Shown here: piece after piece, positions 53,256-61,564 of the stretch | Layout of the letters: the number at the start of each line of letters is the position of its first letter | Numbering within the stretch: position 1 is the first letter of the stretch | Source of the DNA: Prevotella sp. | GTDB lineage: Bacteria; Bacteroidota; Bacteroidia; Bacteroidales; Bacteroidaceae | DNA length: 64,000 nucleotides | Assembly (NCBI GenBank): GCA_015060485.1 | Contig: SUYI01000002.1 | Coordinates: forward strand, 156,391-220,390 | Direction of reading: 5' to 3' | Position numbers and translations under genes: made by a program | Notes under the pieces: model-generated | What the model was told of the DNA's origin: nothing | The model's input: the letters and a program-made list of their open reading frames with translations, nothing else | Database searches by the model: none

Positions 53256-53894
53256 TTATTCCCCAAAGTCGAGGCTTAGTTGCCCGTCGCCCAGCATATT
53301 AAAGGTCTTCCGATGATAGGGCGTAACGCCGTATTGACGGATGGCATCACGGTGTTTCTTGGTAGGGTAGCCCTTGTTCGACAGCCAATCGTACTGGGGA
53401 AACTCTTCTGCCAGGCGGTTCATATAGTCGTCGCGATAAGTCTTGGCCAGAATGCTGGCAGCAGCAATCGACAGGTATTTCCCGTCACCCTTCACAATCG
53501 TCGTGTGGGGAAGGGCGGCTTGCTTTTGGCCATCAGCCGTTGGCGGGTAATAGGGCTTGAAGCGGTTGCCGTCGACGATGATGGCTTCAGGACGCACCGT
53601 CAGCCGGTCTAGTGCGCGATGCATAGCTAGAATGGAAGCGTTGAGTATGTTGATTTTGTCGATTTCATCGGGAGTGACAACTCCTACGGCCCATGCAACG
53701 GCATCGTGCTCGATTATCTCGCGAAGCTGGTAGCGCTTCTTCTCTGTCAGCTGCTTGGAGTCGTTCAGGAGTTCGTTATGGTAGTCTTCGGGTAGGATGA
53801 CAGCAGCAGCATAGACGCTACCCGCCAGACATCCTCGCCCGGCCTCATCACAGCCAGCCTCTATCTTCCCTTCGTAAAAATGACTTGCTAACAT
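53256..53894 (-). CDS. rnhB: ribonuclease HII
   Basis: A 212-residue RNase HII that removes ribonucleotides and RNA primers from DNA. Catalytic acidic residues are in [14 protein letters not shown], and further blocks are [17 protein letters not shown] and [13 protein letters not shown], then [26 protein letters not shown] (only parts quoted as a guide). The start at [10 protein letters not shown] is chosen because a TACTTTTG -7 box (53899-53906, minus) lies just upstream; a longer frame would run past the promoter. Confidence 0.95.
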   Translation of the reverse strand: MLASHFYEGKIEAGCDEAGRGCLAGSVYAAAVILPEDYHNELLNDSKQLTEKKRYQLREIIEHDAVAWAVGVVTPDEIDKINILNASILAMHRALDRLTVRPEAIIVDGNRFKPYYPPTADGQKQAALPHTTIVKGDGKYLSIAAASILAKTYRDDYMNRLAEEFPQYDWLSNKGYPTKKHRDAIRQYGVTPYHRKTFNMLGDGQLSLDFGE

Positions 53895-53985
53895 AGTGCA
53901 AAAGTAAGGAATTCTATTGAATCTACCAAATATTGTTCCACAAAAAATATTTGTGAAAAACATATTCGGCCGTTTGGGAAGATTA

Positions 53986-54010
53986 CAGGGGGGCGGCAGC
54001 CCCTGTTTTA
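53986..54010. terminator. GC-rich hairpin between rnhB and the C10 protease gene
   Basis: CAGGGG (53986-53991) pairs with CCCCTG (54000-54005), followed by TTTT on the plus strand. Another ACCCCTGT copy lies at 54026-54032 and could pair with the first arm instead. For the minus-strand protease gene the T-run is missing, so its effect there is uncertain. Confidence 0.4.
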
Positions 54011-54069
54011 AGAAAAGATCAGAGACCCCTGTAAACTATTTGGCATATAGTGGAGGAATATTTCTTTGT

Positions 54070-57000
54070 TTAATCATGCAACTTTGTGGCGTACTTCAGC
54101 GTTACGGTGCCGTCGTATGTGGACTCCCTTGTTGTGATGTCCATGATGGTGACTTCTATGCCTTTGTTGTTGACAAGTTCTTGCCAGTCGACACCATTGA
54201 CATCGTACACATAATGAGCACGCATTGTATAGACACCCATTCCGTTGTAGCTCACTTCAAATTCCTTGCTGTCGACCGACTCACGGGTCAGCTCATACTT
54301 GCACTCTATCTGATGCTGGATGGTGCCGTCCAACAGGCAGTAAGCCCAGTCGAAATGGTCGTCGGGGTTGGCAATCTGCTGGACGTACATGTGCTTGGTT
54401 TTCTCAATGAAGTCGTGGCTGACGTTGATGGTGACCACACCCGTTGCCTTGAGTCCGTTCTCTTCGAAACGTCCTGTGATGTCGTCGCCAATCTTGTAGT
54501 TGCCGAACTCGTCGACGGTGATGAAGTCATGACGGTTGAGGAACTGCTCAACGCCTGTCTGGAAGCGGGCGCGTTTGTTCAGCGCATTGTTCAGATAGAT
54601 GTAACCCTCACCATCATACATGCCGTCAGGAGTACCCGTCAGGGCATCTTCATACGTCAGCACGGCGGGGTCGTATTCCAGCTCCAGTCCTTCGAGCGGA
54701 CGGGTGTCGACCGCCATACCGCCCTTGTCAAGGTCGATGGTAACGTAGACCTTGTCCGTGCCGTTAGGTATCTCAAACTCGAAGGCCTTTTTGTCAACGC
54801 CATTGGGGTCGGCGAGTGTGAGGTGCGGACGCAACTCATTCTGCAGGAGCGAATAGATGGTGACAATCTGATAGCTCCGGCCTTCGTCATCGATGCGACA
54901 TGCAAACTTCTCGGGATGCGGTACGATGCCCTGAGCATCGGTCAGGCGCACGCTCCATCCCGCATACTTCGACAGCTCGTCGCCATGCTGCGACGAATCT
55001 TTATAACGCAGGACGATTTCCGTGTTCACAATCTTACCCATGTCCTCCAGCGCCTTGACAAAGCGGTTTTGTGCTTCTATTTTCAGGTGGCTCTTGATGC
55101 CTCTGAATACGCTTACCAAATCGCCGTTCATCAACTCGGCAAAATGCTCGTTGGACAGTTGTTCCTTCAAACTCTCAGTAAGTCCTGGTACGGTAGCCCC
55201 AGGCGTCCACACCTTAGCGACCTCGCAACATCTGACCCAGTCTTCATTTCGGATCCATATTTCATCGCAGTACATACGCACCGACTGCTCGATATAGGCA
55301 TCGAGTTTGTCCTTCGTCATCTTACCCTGAGCAAAAGCGGGATAGAAATAGTTATACCAGTCCTTGGGCGAGCGATAGTTACTACTCAAATTGGCATCCA
55401 TCTTTCCTCGTTTGCTGTAGAAATAGTGATAGGCATTGTAGGCGAGGTCGTGCATACGCTCTTGCACCATTGTGCCAAACTTGTTGAGGGCAACACCAAT
55501 GAAGGCAACACAGCCCATTGAGGCCGACATGATGGGCGTGCCGATGGCAGCAGCCATCTGACCCGATGCAAAGTTCAGAATGGTGTTCAGCGTACCAGAT
55601 GCTACAGCCACGTCGTCGCCACGGATGTCGGCACCAACGACGTCGAGTATGCTCAGTGCGGTGCCCACATAGCCCATCGCCGTCACGGCGTGGTCGATGG
55701 CCTCGGGCTTGAAGTTGAGCAAAGGATCGCTCACACTTGTAAATGCATTATACAAACCGTCCAAGCCCACACTTTGCCAGAGGGCCATATCGTCCTTGAA
55801 CTTTCTCACCATCTCCTTGTCGGGGTCTTCGCTGGAGACAAGATCGAGCAGTATCTTCGTGGCATCGTTGAGCTGGTTGTACGACACGATGGGTTCAAAG
55901 AAATATATATTGGCCGTATTGCTGTAATTAGCCGACACATTGAAGACATAGAAGGTAGACAGGTGATCGGTAGAGATGGTCACCTTTTCAGAAACCTTGT
56001 CGTACTTAAAGCAGACAGGTTCCCACTGTCCTTTTTCTTCGTTATAGTAGGCCGCTTGCACCTTCTCGTTGGAACCCACTGAGACGGGGATGACGATGTC
56101 GGCCGTACCGCTCAGCTCGTGAGTGCCGTCCGACAGGCTCAGGTCGACGGCAAAGCCACTGATGACGTCATCGTTGACTTGAGGCTTCAGCACCAAATTG
56201 CGCACGCAGAGTTGCACGTCGTCGTCAATCACCGTGGCGTCGAACGTCACCGAACACTTCTGAGCCTCAACGGTCAGCGTCGAGTCGTTCAGTTCGAAGA
56301 CTTCGGCACCCTCGTACACGAAGCCGGGCGCCCACGAGATGCTGTCGAGGGCTACCACCGATGTCGTCAGGTCGTCCTTGCCGTTGCGGCAGATGACGAC
56401 ATGTGTTCCGTCGTCGCTCACCGACATACTTTGCACCTCACTGATAGGCATGCTCACCCGTTGTTGTCTGCTATTATCCGTTCTGTTGACCACCATGTAG
56501 TATTCTCGGTCCTGGTCGGGTAGCGGGGTGTATTCCTGGTCACCGATAATGTTGGGGAACTTGCGCCAGCCAGGGGCATTGGCATACATTTCCTCCGTAC
56601 CTTCAGGAACATGAAGCTCAATGTCCGGCGTGTTCTCGAAAATCTTGTCATTGAAGGTCGCGTCGGTAATCGCTGGCGGCACGGCAGCCAGGCAGGTGAG
56701 CCCACCCAGCGTCTCACAGTTCTCAAAGGCACCCTCCATGTCTATGACGGAAGCAGGAATAAACACATCATAATAGTATGGTCTTACCGAAGTGGGTCTC
56801 GAGGTAATGCTGCCACGCTCCAGCTTGACCATCGTTTCCGGATACTTGATAAGGCTGCCAGGCTGGTGGATAGGTGCAAAGAAGACGAGACTTGATTGGT
56901 TTTTATTATAAATAAAACCGTAACCTCCGGAGAAATACGGATTATCCTCGTCGATCTCTACATCTGATAGGTATTCACGACTAAAAGACGTGATCTTGAT

Positions 57001-58752
57001 AGCACCACTGATAGCGGTAGGCGATATGTACTTGAGCGTCGGTGGAATCCTGAAACTGCCTTTATGCCACGTCGAACCGAGGAAAGCATCATCGTCAATT
57101 CTCTCGACATGGGAAAAGTAGGGATTCTCTTCGAAGTAAGCACAGAAGAACGCCTGCTTGCCTATCGAGGTGATGCAACCCAGCCACTCACCACAGTCGG
57201 GATATGTGTGGGCGAAGGCTTCTTCGCCCACTTCGAAGGCAGGGCTTTTGCTGGTCACTTTCGAGAGTTCACACATATAGAACGCCTGTTTGTCGATGCG
57301 CTTGACGTTCTTGCCAATGGTCAGCGTCTTCACCTTCGTATTCAGGAAAGCCGACACGGGCACCACCTCCATCTTGTCGCTCAGCACGAGCTCGTCGATG
57401 TTGGTATAGAAGAACGAGAAGGCATCGATGGCATCGATGTTCTCACCCATCACCAGCTTACTGAAATGTCCCTTCTGATAGAAGGCCGACTGACGGATAT
57501 GCGTGACGCGATACTCCTTGCCGTCATCACCCGTCACGGTGGCGGGAATCTCGAGCACCTCGTTCTGCACATTCTTTTTCGTGTAGTCAAGGATATGCGC
57601 CTCGCCGTTCTGCAGCAGTCCATATTCGATGTCGCCAATCACCTTGCGTACAGCGTCGTAAGGACGGACGTTGGTGAAAATCTCGACGTTGTTGGGGTAA
57701 AGATTACCAAAGCCGCATTTGTAGAATCCGTTGTACGACCCGCTCCAACCGTAGTTGAAGTGGAAATAGTTGTTGGTGGTATAGCCGTCAATCACCAACG
57801 CATGGGGGTCGCCATTGTAAGGATAGCCGGAATACAGCACAGGCCGGTTCTTGTCGAGTTCCGACATCATGGAACTGGTGATTTTGCCTCCGTTACTGCC
57901 TTTTACCGACGTAATACCCGGCTCATAGCTGAAATTATTAATGAGCGGCTCACTTTCGAAGTAGGTAGGGCTGCCATTGGGCTCACCGTAATGCGTGCCG
58001 AACGCCTTGCCGATATCAGCCATCAGCTTAGCCACCGCCTCTGCCTGAACATCATTATAATAATAGTGTGTAAAGGTACTCCAGTCAATGTCATAATGGT
58101 CGAGCATGTTGTCCCAGTCGTAGACATGCCCGGAGAAGTCTTCGTTGTCCACCTTTCCTATCGACTCCTTCGGCCACTTCCAGTAGTACATGACCTGTGC
58201 CAGTGCAGTGGGGTAGCACCCTGTGAAGGCACCGTCAGGACAGTGTAAATTGTAAGGTGTGCCCTGATCCCACGTGGTGGTGAGCAAGGGACCTACAACG
58301 ATGGCACCGATGTAGCTGGGCCATTGCTGGGCAGATCTCCTGGGGGATGCAGAAGCCGAAGACTGACGCAGCGAGTCAACGGCCTCGGTATAGAAGGCCA
58401 GCAGGTCCTTCAGCTGCACGGGACAATCTTCGTATGAGAACGAGCCATGATCGCAATAGCCTAAGATGTTGTCGCCTGTTCCGCTCTCGCCAGAGACAAT
58501 GACAAACCCCTGATTGTTGCCGAGGTTTACGACATAGGCATTGTCCTTGTCAGCCACCTTCGACTTCAGCGTATGGGCCAGCATGGGTGTAATCTCAGCC
58601 ACGGGTGCCCTGCGCTTCGACAGCTGTTGTGTTGCGGGATTATTGGCAAACTGGCCGGCTATCTGCAATGCCTGCTCGACAGTGATATCATCAGCAAACA
58701 CGCTAGTAGTCGCCGTCAATGCGACGATGAGGAGCGAGAATAACTTCTTCAT
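54070..58752 (-). CDS. C10 (streptopain-type) protease fused to BspA-like repeats and a Gly/Ala-rich hydrophobic region
   Basis: A 1560-residue secreted protein (signal peptide 1-20). Residues about 22-150 form the C10 inhibitory prodomain. The peptidase domain (about 150-365) has catalytic Cys179 in GCYPTALAQVMYYW and His317 in DPHALVIDGY, with HFNYGWSG after it. Residues about 370-735 contain BspA-type leucine-rich (LRR_5) repeats. A beta-rich region follows (about 755-960). Residues about 1023-1092 are rich in Gly, Ala, Val and Ile with membrane-inserting character (AIGTPIMSASMGCVAFIGVA). The last 450 residues are helical, then beta-rich. It overlaps the end of the upstream small gene by 4 bp (ATGA). 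Likely a secreted virulence- or competition-type protease; targets unknown. Confidence 0.88.
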   Translation of the reverse strand: MKKLFSLLIVALTATTSVFADDITVEQALQIAGQFANNPATQQLSKRRAPVAEITPMLAHTLKSKVADKDNAYVVNLGNNQGFVIVSGESGTGDNILGYCDHGSFSYEDCPVQLKDLLAFYTEAVDSLRQSSASASPRRSAQQWPSYIGAIVVGPLLTTTWDQGTPYNLHCPDGAFTGCYPTALAQVMYYWKWPKESIGKVDNEDFSGHVYDWDNMLDHYDIDWSTFTHYYYNDVQAEAVAKLMADIGKAFGTHYGEPNGSPTYFESEPLINNFSYEPGITSVKGSNGGKITSSMMSELDKNRPVLYSGYPYNGDPHALVIDGYTTNNYFHFNYGWSGSYNGFYKCGFGNLYPNNVEIFTNVRPYDAVRKVIGDIEYGLLQNGEAHILDYTKKNVQNEVLEIPATVTGDDGKEYRVTHIRQSAFYQKGHFSKLVMGENIDAIDAFSFFYTNIDELVLSDKMEVVPVSAFLNTKVKTLTIGKNVKRIDKQAFYMCELSKVTSKSPAFEVGEEAFAHTYPDCGEWLGCITSIGKQAFFCAYFEENPYFSHVERIDDDAFLGSTWHKGSFRIPPTLKYISPTAISGAIKITSFSREYLSDVEIDEDNPYFSGGYGFIYNKNQSSLVFFAPIHQPGSLIKYPETMVKLERGSITSRPTSVRPYYYDVFIPASVIDMEGAFENCETLGGLTCLAAVPPAITDATFNDKIFENTPDIELHVPEGTEEMYANAPGWRKFPNIIGDQEYTPLPDQDREYYMVVNRTDNSRQQRVSMPISEVQSMSVSDDGTHVVICRNGKDDLTTSVVALDSISWAPGFVYEGAEVFELNDSTLTVEAQKCSVTFDATVIDDDVQLCVRNLVLKPQVNDDVISGFAVDLSLSDGTHELSGTADIVIPVSVGSNEKVQAAYYNEEKGQWEPVCFKYDKVSEKVTISTDHLSTFYVFNVSANYSNTANIYFFEPIVSYNQLNDATKILLDLVSSEDPDKEMVRKFKDDMALWQSVGLDGLYNAFTSVSDPLLNFKPEAIDHAVTAMGYVGTALSILDVVGADIRGDDVAVASGTLNTILNFASGQMAAAIGTPIMSASMGCVAFIGVALNKFGTMVQERMHDLAYNAYHYFYSKRGKMDANLSSNYRSPKDWYNYFYPAFAQGKMTKDKLDAYIEQSVRMYCDEIWIRNEDWVRCCEVAKVWTPGATVPGLTESLKEQLSNEHFAELMNGDLVSVFRGIKSHLKIEAQNRFVKALEDMGKIVNTEIVLRYKDSSQHGDELSKYAGWSVRLTDAQGIVPHPEKFACRIDDEGRSYQIVTIYSLLQNELRPHLTLADPNGVDKKAFEFEIPNGTDKVYVTIDLDKGGMAVDTRPLEGLELEYDPAVLTYEDALTGTPDGMYDGEGYIYLNNALNKRARFQTGVEQFLNRHDFITVDEFGNYKIGDDITGRFEENGLKATGVVTINVSHDFIEKTKHMYVQQIANPDDHFDWAYCLLDGTIQHQIECKYELTRESVDSKEFEVSYNGMGVYTMRAHYVYDVNGVDWQELVNNKGIEVTIMDITTRESTYDGTVTLKYATKLHD

Positions 58753-59237
58753 GACTTGCGGAATTTGAAGGTGAAACGGGTGGTTCTGACGATATAGAGC
58801 TGCTGCCCCAGATGCTGAATGGGCAGCGTGGCACAGCCTTCGCTGTCCAGCACATATTGGCCGGCCGCCTTGCCGCTGATGTCATAGAGGTAGACTATCG
58901 ACCCCGGGTCGCCACCGCTGATGACCAACATGCCGCCCTCGAAACGGAACTGGGCTTCGCGCTTCACTTCCTCGACGTCGTTGATAATCTCGTCCGTCAC
59001 ATCGAAAGCAATCTTCTGCAGCATATAGATGGGATACTGCACCGAAGTCTTGCTGGTCGTCAATACCAGGTCGTTGCCCGAATAGGTCACCACGGGCTTC
59101 TCGGAAAAGGCGAACTTCGCCACCTGGCCGTCCTTCTGATAAATGGCAATGGCGTTCTCTGTGTCTGCCGCCGTTGCTGCATGCGTGCTAATGGCCGATG
59201 CCAATAGAAGCAGTCGAAGTAGTAGTCTTTGTTTCAT
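58749..59237 (-). CDS. small secreted protein translationally coupled to the C10 protease
   Basis: A 162-residue secreted protein from ATG 59237 (an alternative ATG at 59243 adds two residues), signal peptide ending STHAATA. The middle has the AIYQKDGQVAKFAFSEKPVV and VQYPIYMLQKIAFD pattern common in Prevotella secreted proteins. The end (VYLYDISGKAAGQYVL ... QQLYIVRTTRFTFKFRK) resembles a type IX secretion C-terminal sorting domain. Its stop overlaps the protease start (ATGA), so the two are made together. In Bacteroides fragilis, C10 proteases have neighbouring staphostatin-like inhibitors; whether this is one is inference only. A TATCTTTG box lies at 59264-59271 (minus). Confidence 0.8.
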   Translation of the reverse strand: MKQRLLLRLLLLASAISTHAATAADTENAIAIYQKDGQVAKFAFSEKPVVTYSGNDLVLTTSKTSVQYPIYMLQKIAFDVTDEIINDVEEVKREAQFRFEGGMLVISGGDPGSIVYLYDISGKAAGQYVLDSEGCATLPIQHLGQQLYIVRTTRFTFKFRKS

Positions 59238-59305
59238 AAACATGAATATTAGTATTTATGCCGCAAAGATAGGAGAAAAACAGATATATCAACTAACAAT
59301 TCAAC

Positions 59306-59343
59306 AAAATCGACTAACAAAGCATGAATTGTTAGTCGATTTT
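59306..59343 (-). terminator. terminator of Kelch-AraC copy 2
   Basis: AAAATCGACTAACAA (59306-59320) and TTGTTAGTCGATTTT (59329-59343) form a perfect 15-bp stem with an 8-nt loop. On the minus strand the stop codon lies inside the first arm. A second possible stem, CAACTAACAATTCA (59290-59303) with TGAATTGTTAGT (59325-59336), competes with it. Confidence 0.8.
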
Positions 59344-61083
59344 CTGGTTCAGCCACTCTTTGGGGGTCATGCCCGTGACGGACTTAAACGTTCGGTAGAA
59401 GGACATCTCGTTGGCAAACCCTGACTCGATGTAGACATCGGCAATCTTCTTGTCCGGACGCTGACGGAGGACATGTTTGGCATAGTTGATGCGATAGATG
59501 TTGACATATTGAGAGAAGGTACACCCCATCTGAGAGTTGATGCAGTCGGAGACAAAACGGCGGTTTGTGCCAAGGACAGCAGCCAGATCCTGTAGTTTCA
59601 GTTCGCTGTTCCGATAGAGTTTCTGCTCTTCCATCACCTGATTAATGCGTTGCATCAGCATGGCTGAAGCAGAATCAGGGCTCGCATGATCTTGAACGGT
59701 ATCAAGGGGCTGTTCCTTTGACTCCCGCCTCTTCTTATATATAAAGAGGTACGCGCAAGCGCCTGCCAGTAAAAGTGCCACCAATATCAGTAACGCCATA
59801 GGCCAATGACTGCTGCCAGCATGAAGGGCGGCAGGCTTCCTGCCGACGCGCAGCAGCCATACGGCTGGGGAGGGGGTGAAGTTGCTGCCGTGAGTGATGC
59901 CTCCAACTAACAACAGGTTGCCGTCGGCGTCCAGCACCGGATAACAGGGGGTGACATCAGGAATGGGGTCTGTATAATAGAGCGTCATACCTGCCTTCGG
60001 GCGCTGGGCGTAATCGACACAGAGCACATAGATACGCTTAGCCCCTTCAGGATGCTGATGGTATGACTGGGGGAGTGCGACCATGTATGCCTTCTCCGAC
60101 TGCCTGTCGACAATCAGCGAAGAGACGTACTCGATCTGCTCCCCGTGGCTCTGCATGGGAACGGGGCAAACGGTAGGCAGCAGCGTAACGGTCGGGGACG
60201 TGCCATTGCCGGCAGTTGTAGATTGCACACGGGCGATAGCCGCCTGACCGTCTCTGTTCTCAACAGCCATCAGATAGACATAGACACCCTTGTCCTCATC
60301 ACCGATAAAACCTTCGCTGTTTGAATGACCATCGATGGTGATGGGTTTCCAGGTCTCTAATAAGGGTATATGGAGGGTATCGCCTCTCAGACGCTCGGCA
60401 ACAGGACTATAGAGGCTGTCGCCTTTGCTGCCGAGGCCGCCCAGAATCATGACATCATCGTTGGCAATGCGGAAGATGAAAGGATAAGCCCGATGTACGG
60501 CCATGTCTTTGATATAGGTGAACTTCCTCTGGCCGTCGAACACCTCAATACCATCATCATAATGCCAGTTGCCGCTGACGACAACCAGCCCGCTGTCCAG
60601 TTCCTGGGCAGTCGCTTTGGCGCGCTTGACATCCATACTGCCAAAGCCGTCGAAAGAATGGGTAACTGGGTCATACAGCTCTGCCGTAAAGGTCTGTCCG
60701 ACACCGATGTTCTCGGCCGCGCCGCCTGCCAACAACATTTTTCCCGACTTCAGTTTGATGGCCATTCCAAAGTCATGGTTATAGAACATCTGCATCAGGT
60801 GCCACTTGCCGTCCTTCAGGTATTCCGCCGTTGGGGTAGGCACGAAACCCGTGGTATGACCGCCCGCCACCGTCAGTTCGCCATTCACGCAGAACACCGC
60901 ATGCCCCGCACGGGGGATGTTCATATCGGGCAAGCGTTCAGCCTCAACTCGAATCACAGAGAGATTATCTGCCCCAGCCACTAACGGCAGCAAGAACATC
61001 AGCAAAAAGGGGAGAATGTGGTGTCTTGACATCAATATCTCTTTTTCGCCTATCTTAGTGTGTAAGTTCTTGACTTCTAACAT
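59332..61083 (-). CDS. membrane-bound Kelch/beta-propeller AraC-family regulator (copy 2) with captured sufC leader
   Basis: Same plan as copy 1: signal peptide, periplasmic Kelch-type propeller (VNGELTVAGGHT, LLAGGAAENIGVGQT, MILGGLGSKG), one membrane helix (ALLILVALLLAGACAYLF), linker, and C-terminal AraC HTH (LKLQDLAAVLGTNRRFVSDCIN ... GFANEMSFYRTFKSVTGM, parts). The frame begins MLEVKNLHTKIGEKEIL, almost the first 17 residues of SufC, then continues MSRHHILPFLLMF, which looks like the native start (ATG at 61032). The promoter and ribosome site are also those of sufC. Translation may start at either ATG. It may thus be expressed like sufC. Targets unknown. Confidence 0.85.
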   Translation of the reverse strand: MLEVKNLHTKIGEKEILMSRHHILPFLLMFLLPLVAGADNLSVIRVEAERLPDMNIPRAGHAVFCVNGELTVAGGHTTGFVPTPTAEYLKDGKWHLMQMFYNHDFGMAIKLKSGKMLLAGGAAENIGVGQTFTAELYDPVTHSFDGFGSMDVKRAKATAQELDSGLVVVSGNWHYDDGIEVFDGQRKFTYIKDMAVHRAYPFIFRIANDDVMILGGLGSKGDSLYSPVAERLRGDTLHIPLLETWKPITIDGHSNSEGFIGDEDKGVYVYLMAVENRDGQAAIARVQSTTAGNGTSPTVTLLPTVCPVPMQSHGEQIEYVSSLIVDRQSEKAYMVALPQSYHQHPEGAKRIYVLCVDYAQRPKAGMTLYYTDPIPDVTPCYPVLDADGNLLLVGGITHGSNFTPSPAVWLLRVGRKPAALHAGSSHWPMALLILVALLLAGACAYLFIYKKRRESKEQPLDTVQDHASPDSASAMLMQRINQVMEEQKLYRNSELKLQDLAAVLGTNRRFVSDCINSQMGCTFSQYVNIYRINYAKHVLRQRPDKKIADVYIESGFANEMSFYRTFKSVTGMTPKEWLNQKID

Positions 61084-61154
61084 AATGCTTATAACCTTTG
61101 GGTTGCAAAGTTACGAATAAAAAGTGAGCCAACCAAACGATCTGTTCACTTTTG
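61033..61154 (-). repeat. copy of the sufC promoter, ribosome site and first 17 codons (inverted relative to sufC)
   Basis: On the minus strand this stretch matches 22220-22339 with few differences: AAAGTGA, TCGTTTGGTTGGCTC, TTTTTATTCGTAACTTTGCA, CCCAAAGGTTATAAGCATT, then ATGTTAGAAGTCAA and the rest of 17 codons. The similarity stops exactly where the regulator's own ATG begins. The changes in the coding part are A to T, D to E and silent ones. Confidence 0.93.
61106..61137 (-). promoter_or_regulatory. sufC-type promoter driving Kelch-AraC copy 2
   Basis: Minus strand: TTTG (61134-61137), a 20-nt spacer, and TAACTTTG (61106-61113). Both boxes and their spacing are intact. Confidence 0.88.
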
Positions 61155-61291
61155 CCCGAAAATAATAGCGACGATTGAGGCGGACGGAAGTGATGAAATG
61201 ATGCACTTTCGCCAGCTTTAGCCTTAATATATATAAAAAGGTAGGGGCAAGTGCATCGTAATTGAAAATAAACTCGTAACTTTGCCGCGTT

Positions 61292-61459
61292 ATGAGAACT
61301 TTATCAACTATATCATTACTCTGCTGTGTCATCTTTTCATTTGCCCAGCATGCCTTTAACGGGGGACAACTGACCGTTAGCAATGTGGCAAGAAATGCCG
61401 TATCGCAAGACTGGAAAATATTACAGCGGAGGTCAGACTGTAACCACCGCTGTAGATAA
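61292..61459 (+). pseudogene. truncated 5' end of a secreted-protein gene
   Basis: The ATG at 61292 gives MRTLSTISLLCCVIFSFAQ, a convincing signal peptide, then HAFNGGQLTVSNVARNAVSQ and a stop after 55 residues in a Cys/Arg-rich tail. A TAACTTTG box (61277-61284) lies just upstream. The start looks real and the end does not, so this is probably a gene remnant. The 481-bp gap between the AraC-type gene and sufS holds only this, the sufC-like leader and nothing else recognised. Confidence 0.5.
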
Positions 61460-61564
61460 ATCATTCATTCCTGTATTCGAGTTGGAGCGCTAATTGGCAT
61501 ACAGTAGCAGCCATAGCCAGGATGATGGCGTTTATTGTTATTGTTTGGTTTTTGTTGGATGGAA

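Noticed and set aside
53917..55521. 534-codon open frame on the plus strand
   Set aside because: It lies antisense to the C10 protease gene, whose domains and catalytic residues are clear; the plus-strand translation has no recognisable domain.
57064..58248. 394-codon open frame on the plus strand
   Set aside because: It is antisense to the protease and LRR region; composition is that of a reverse-frame shadow.
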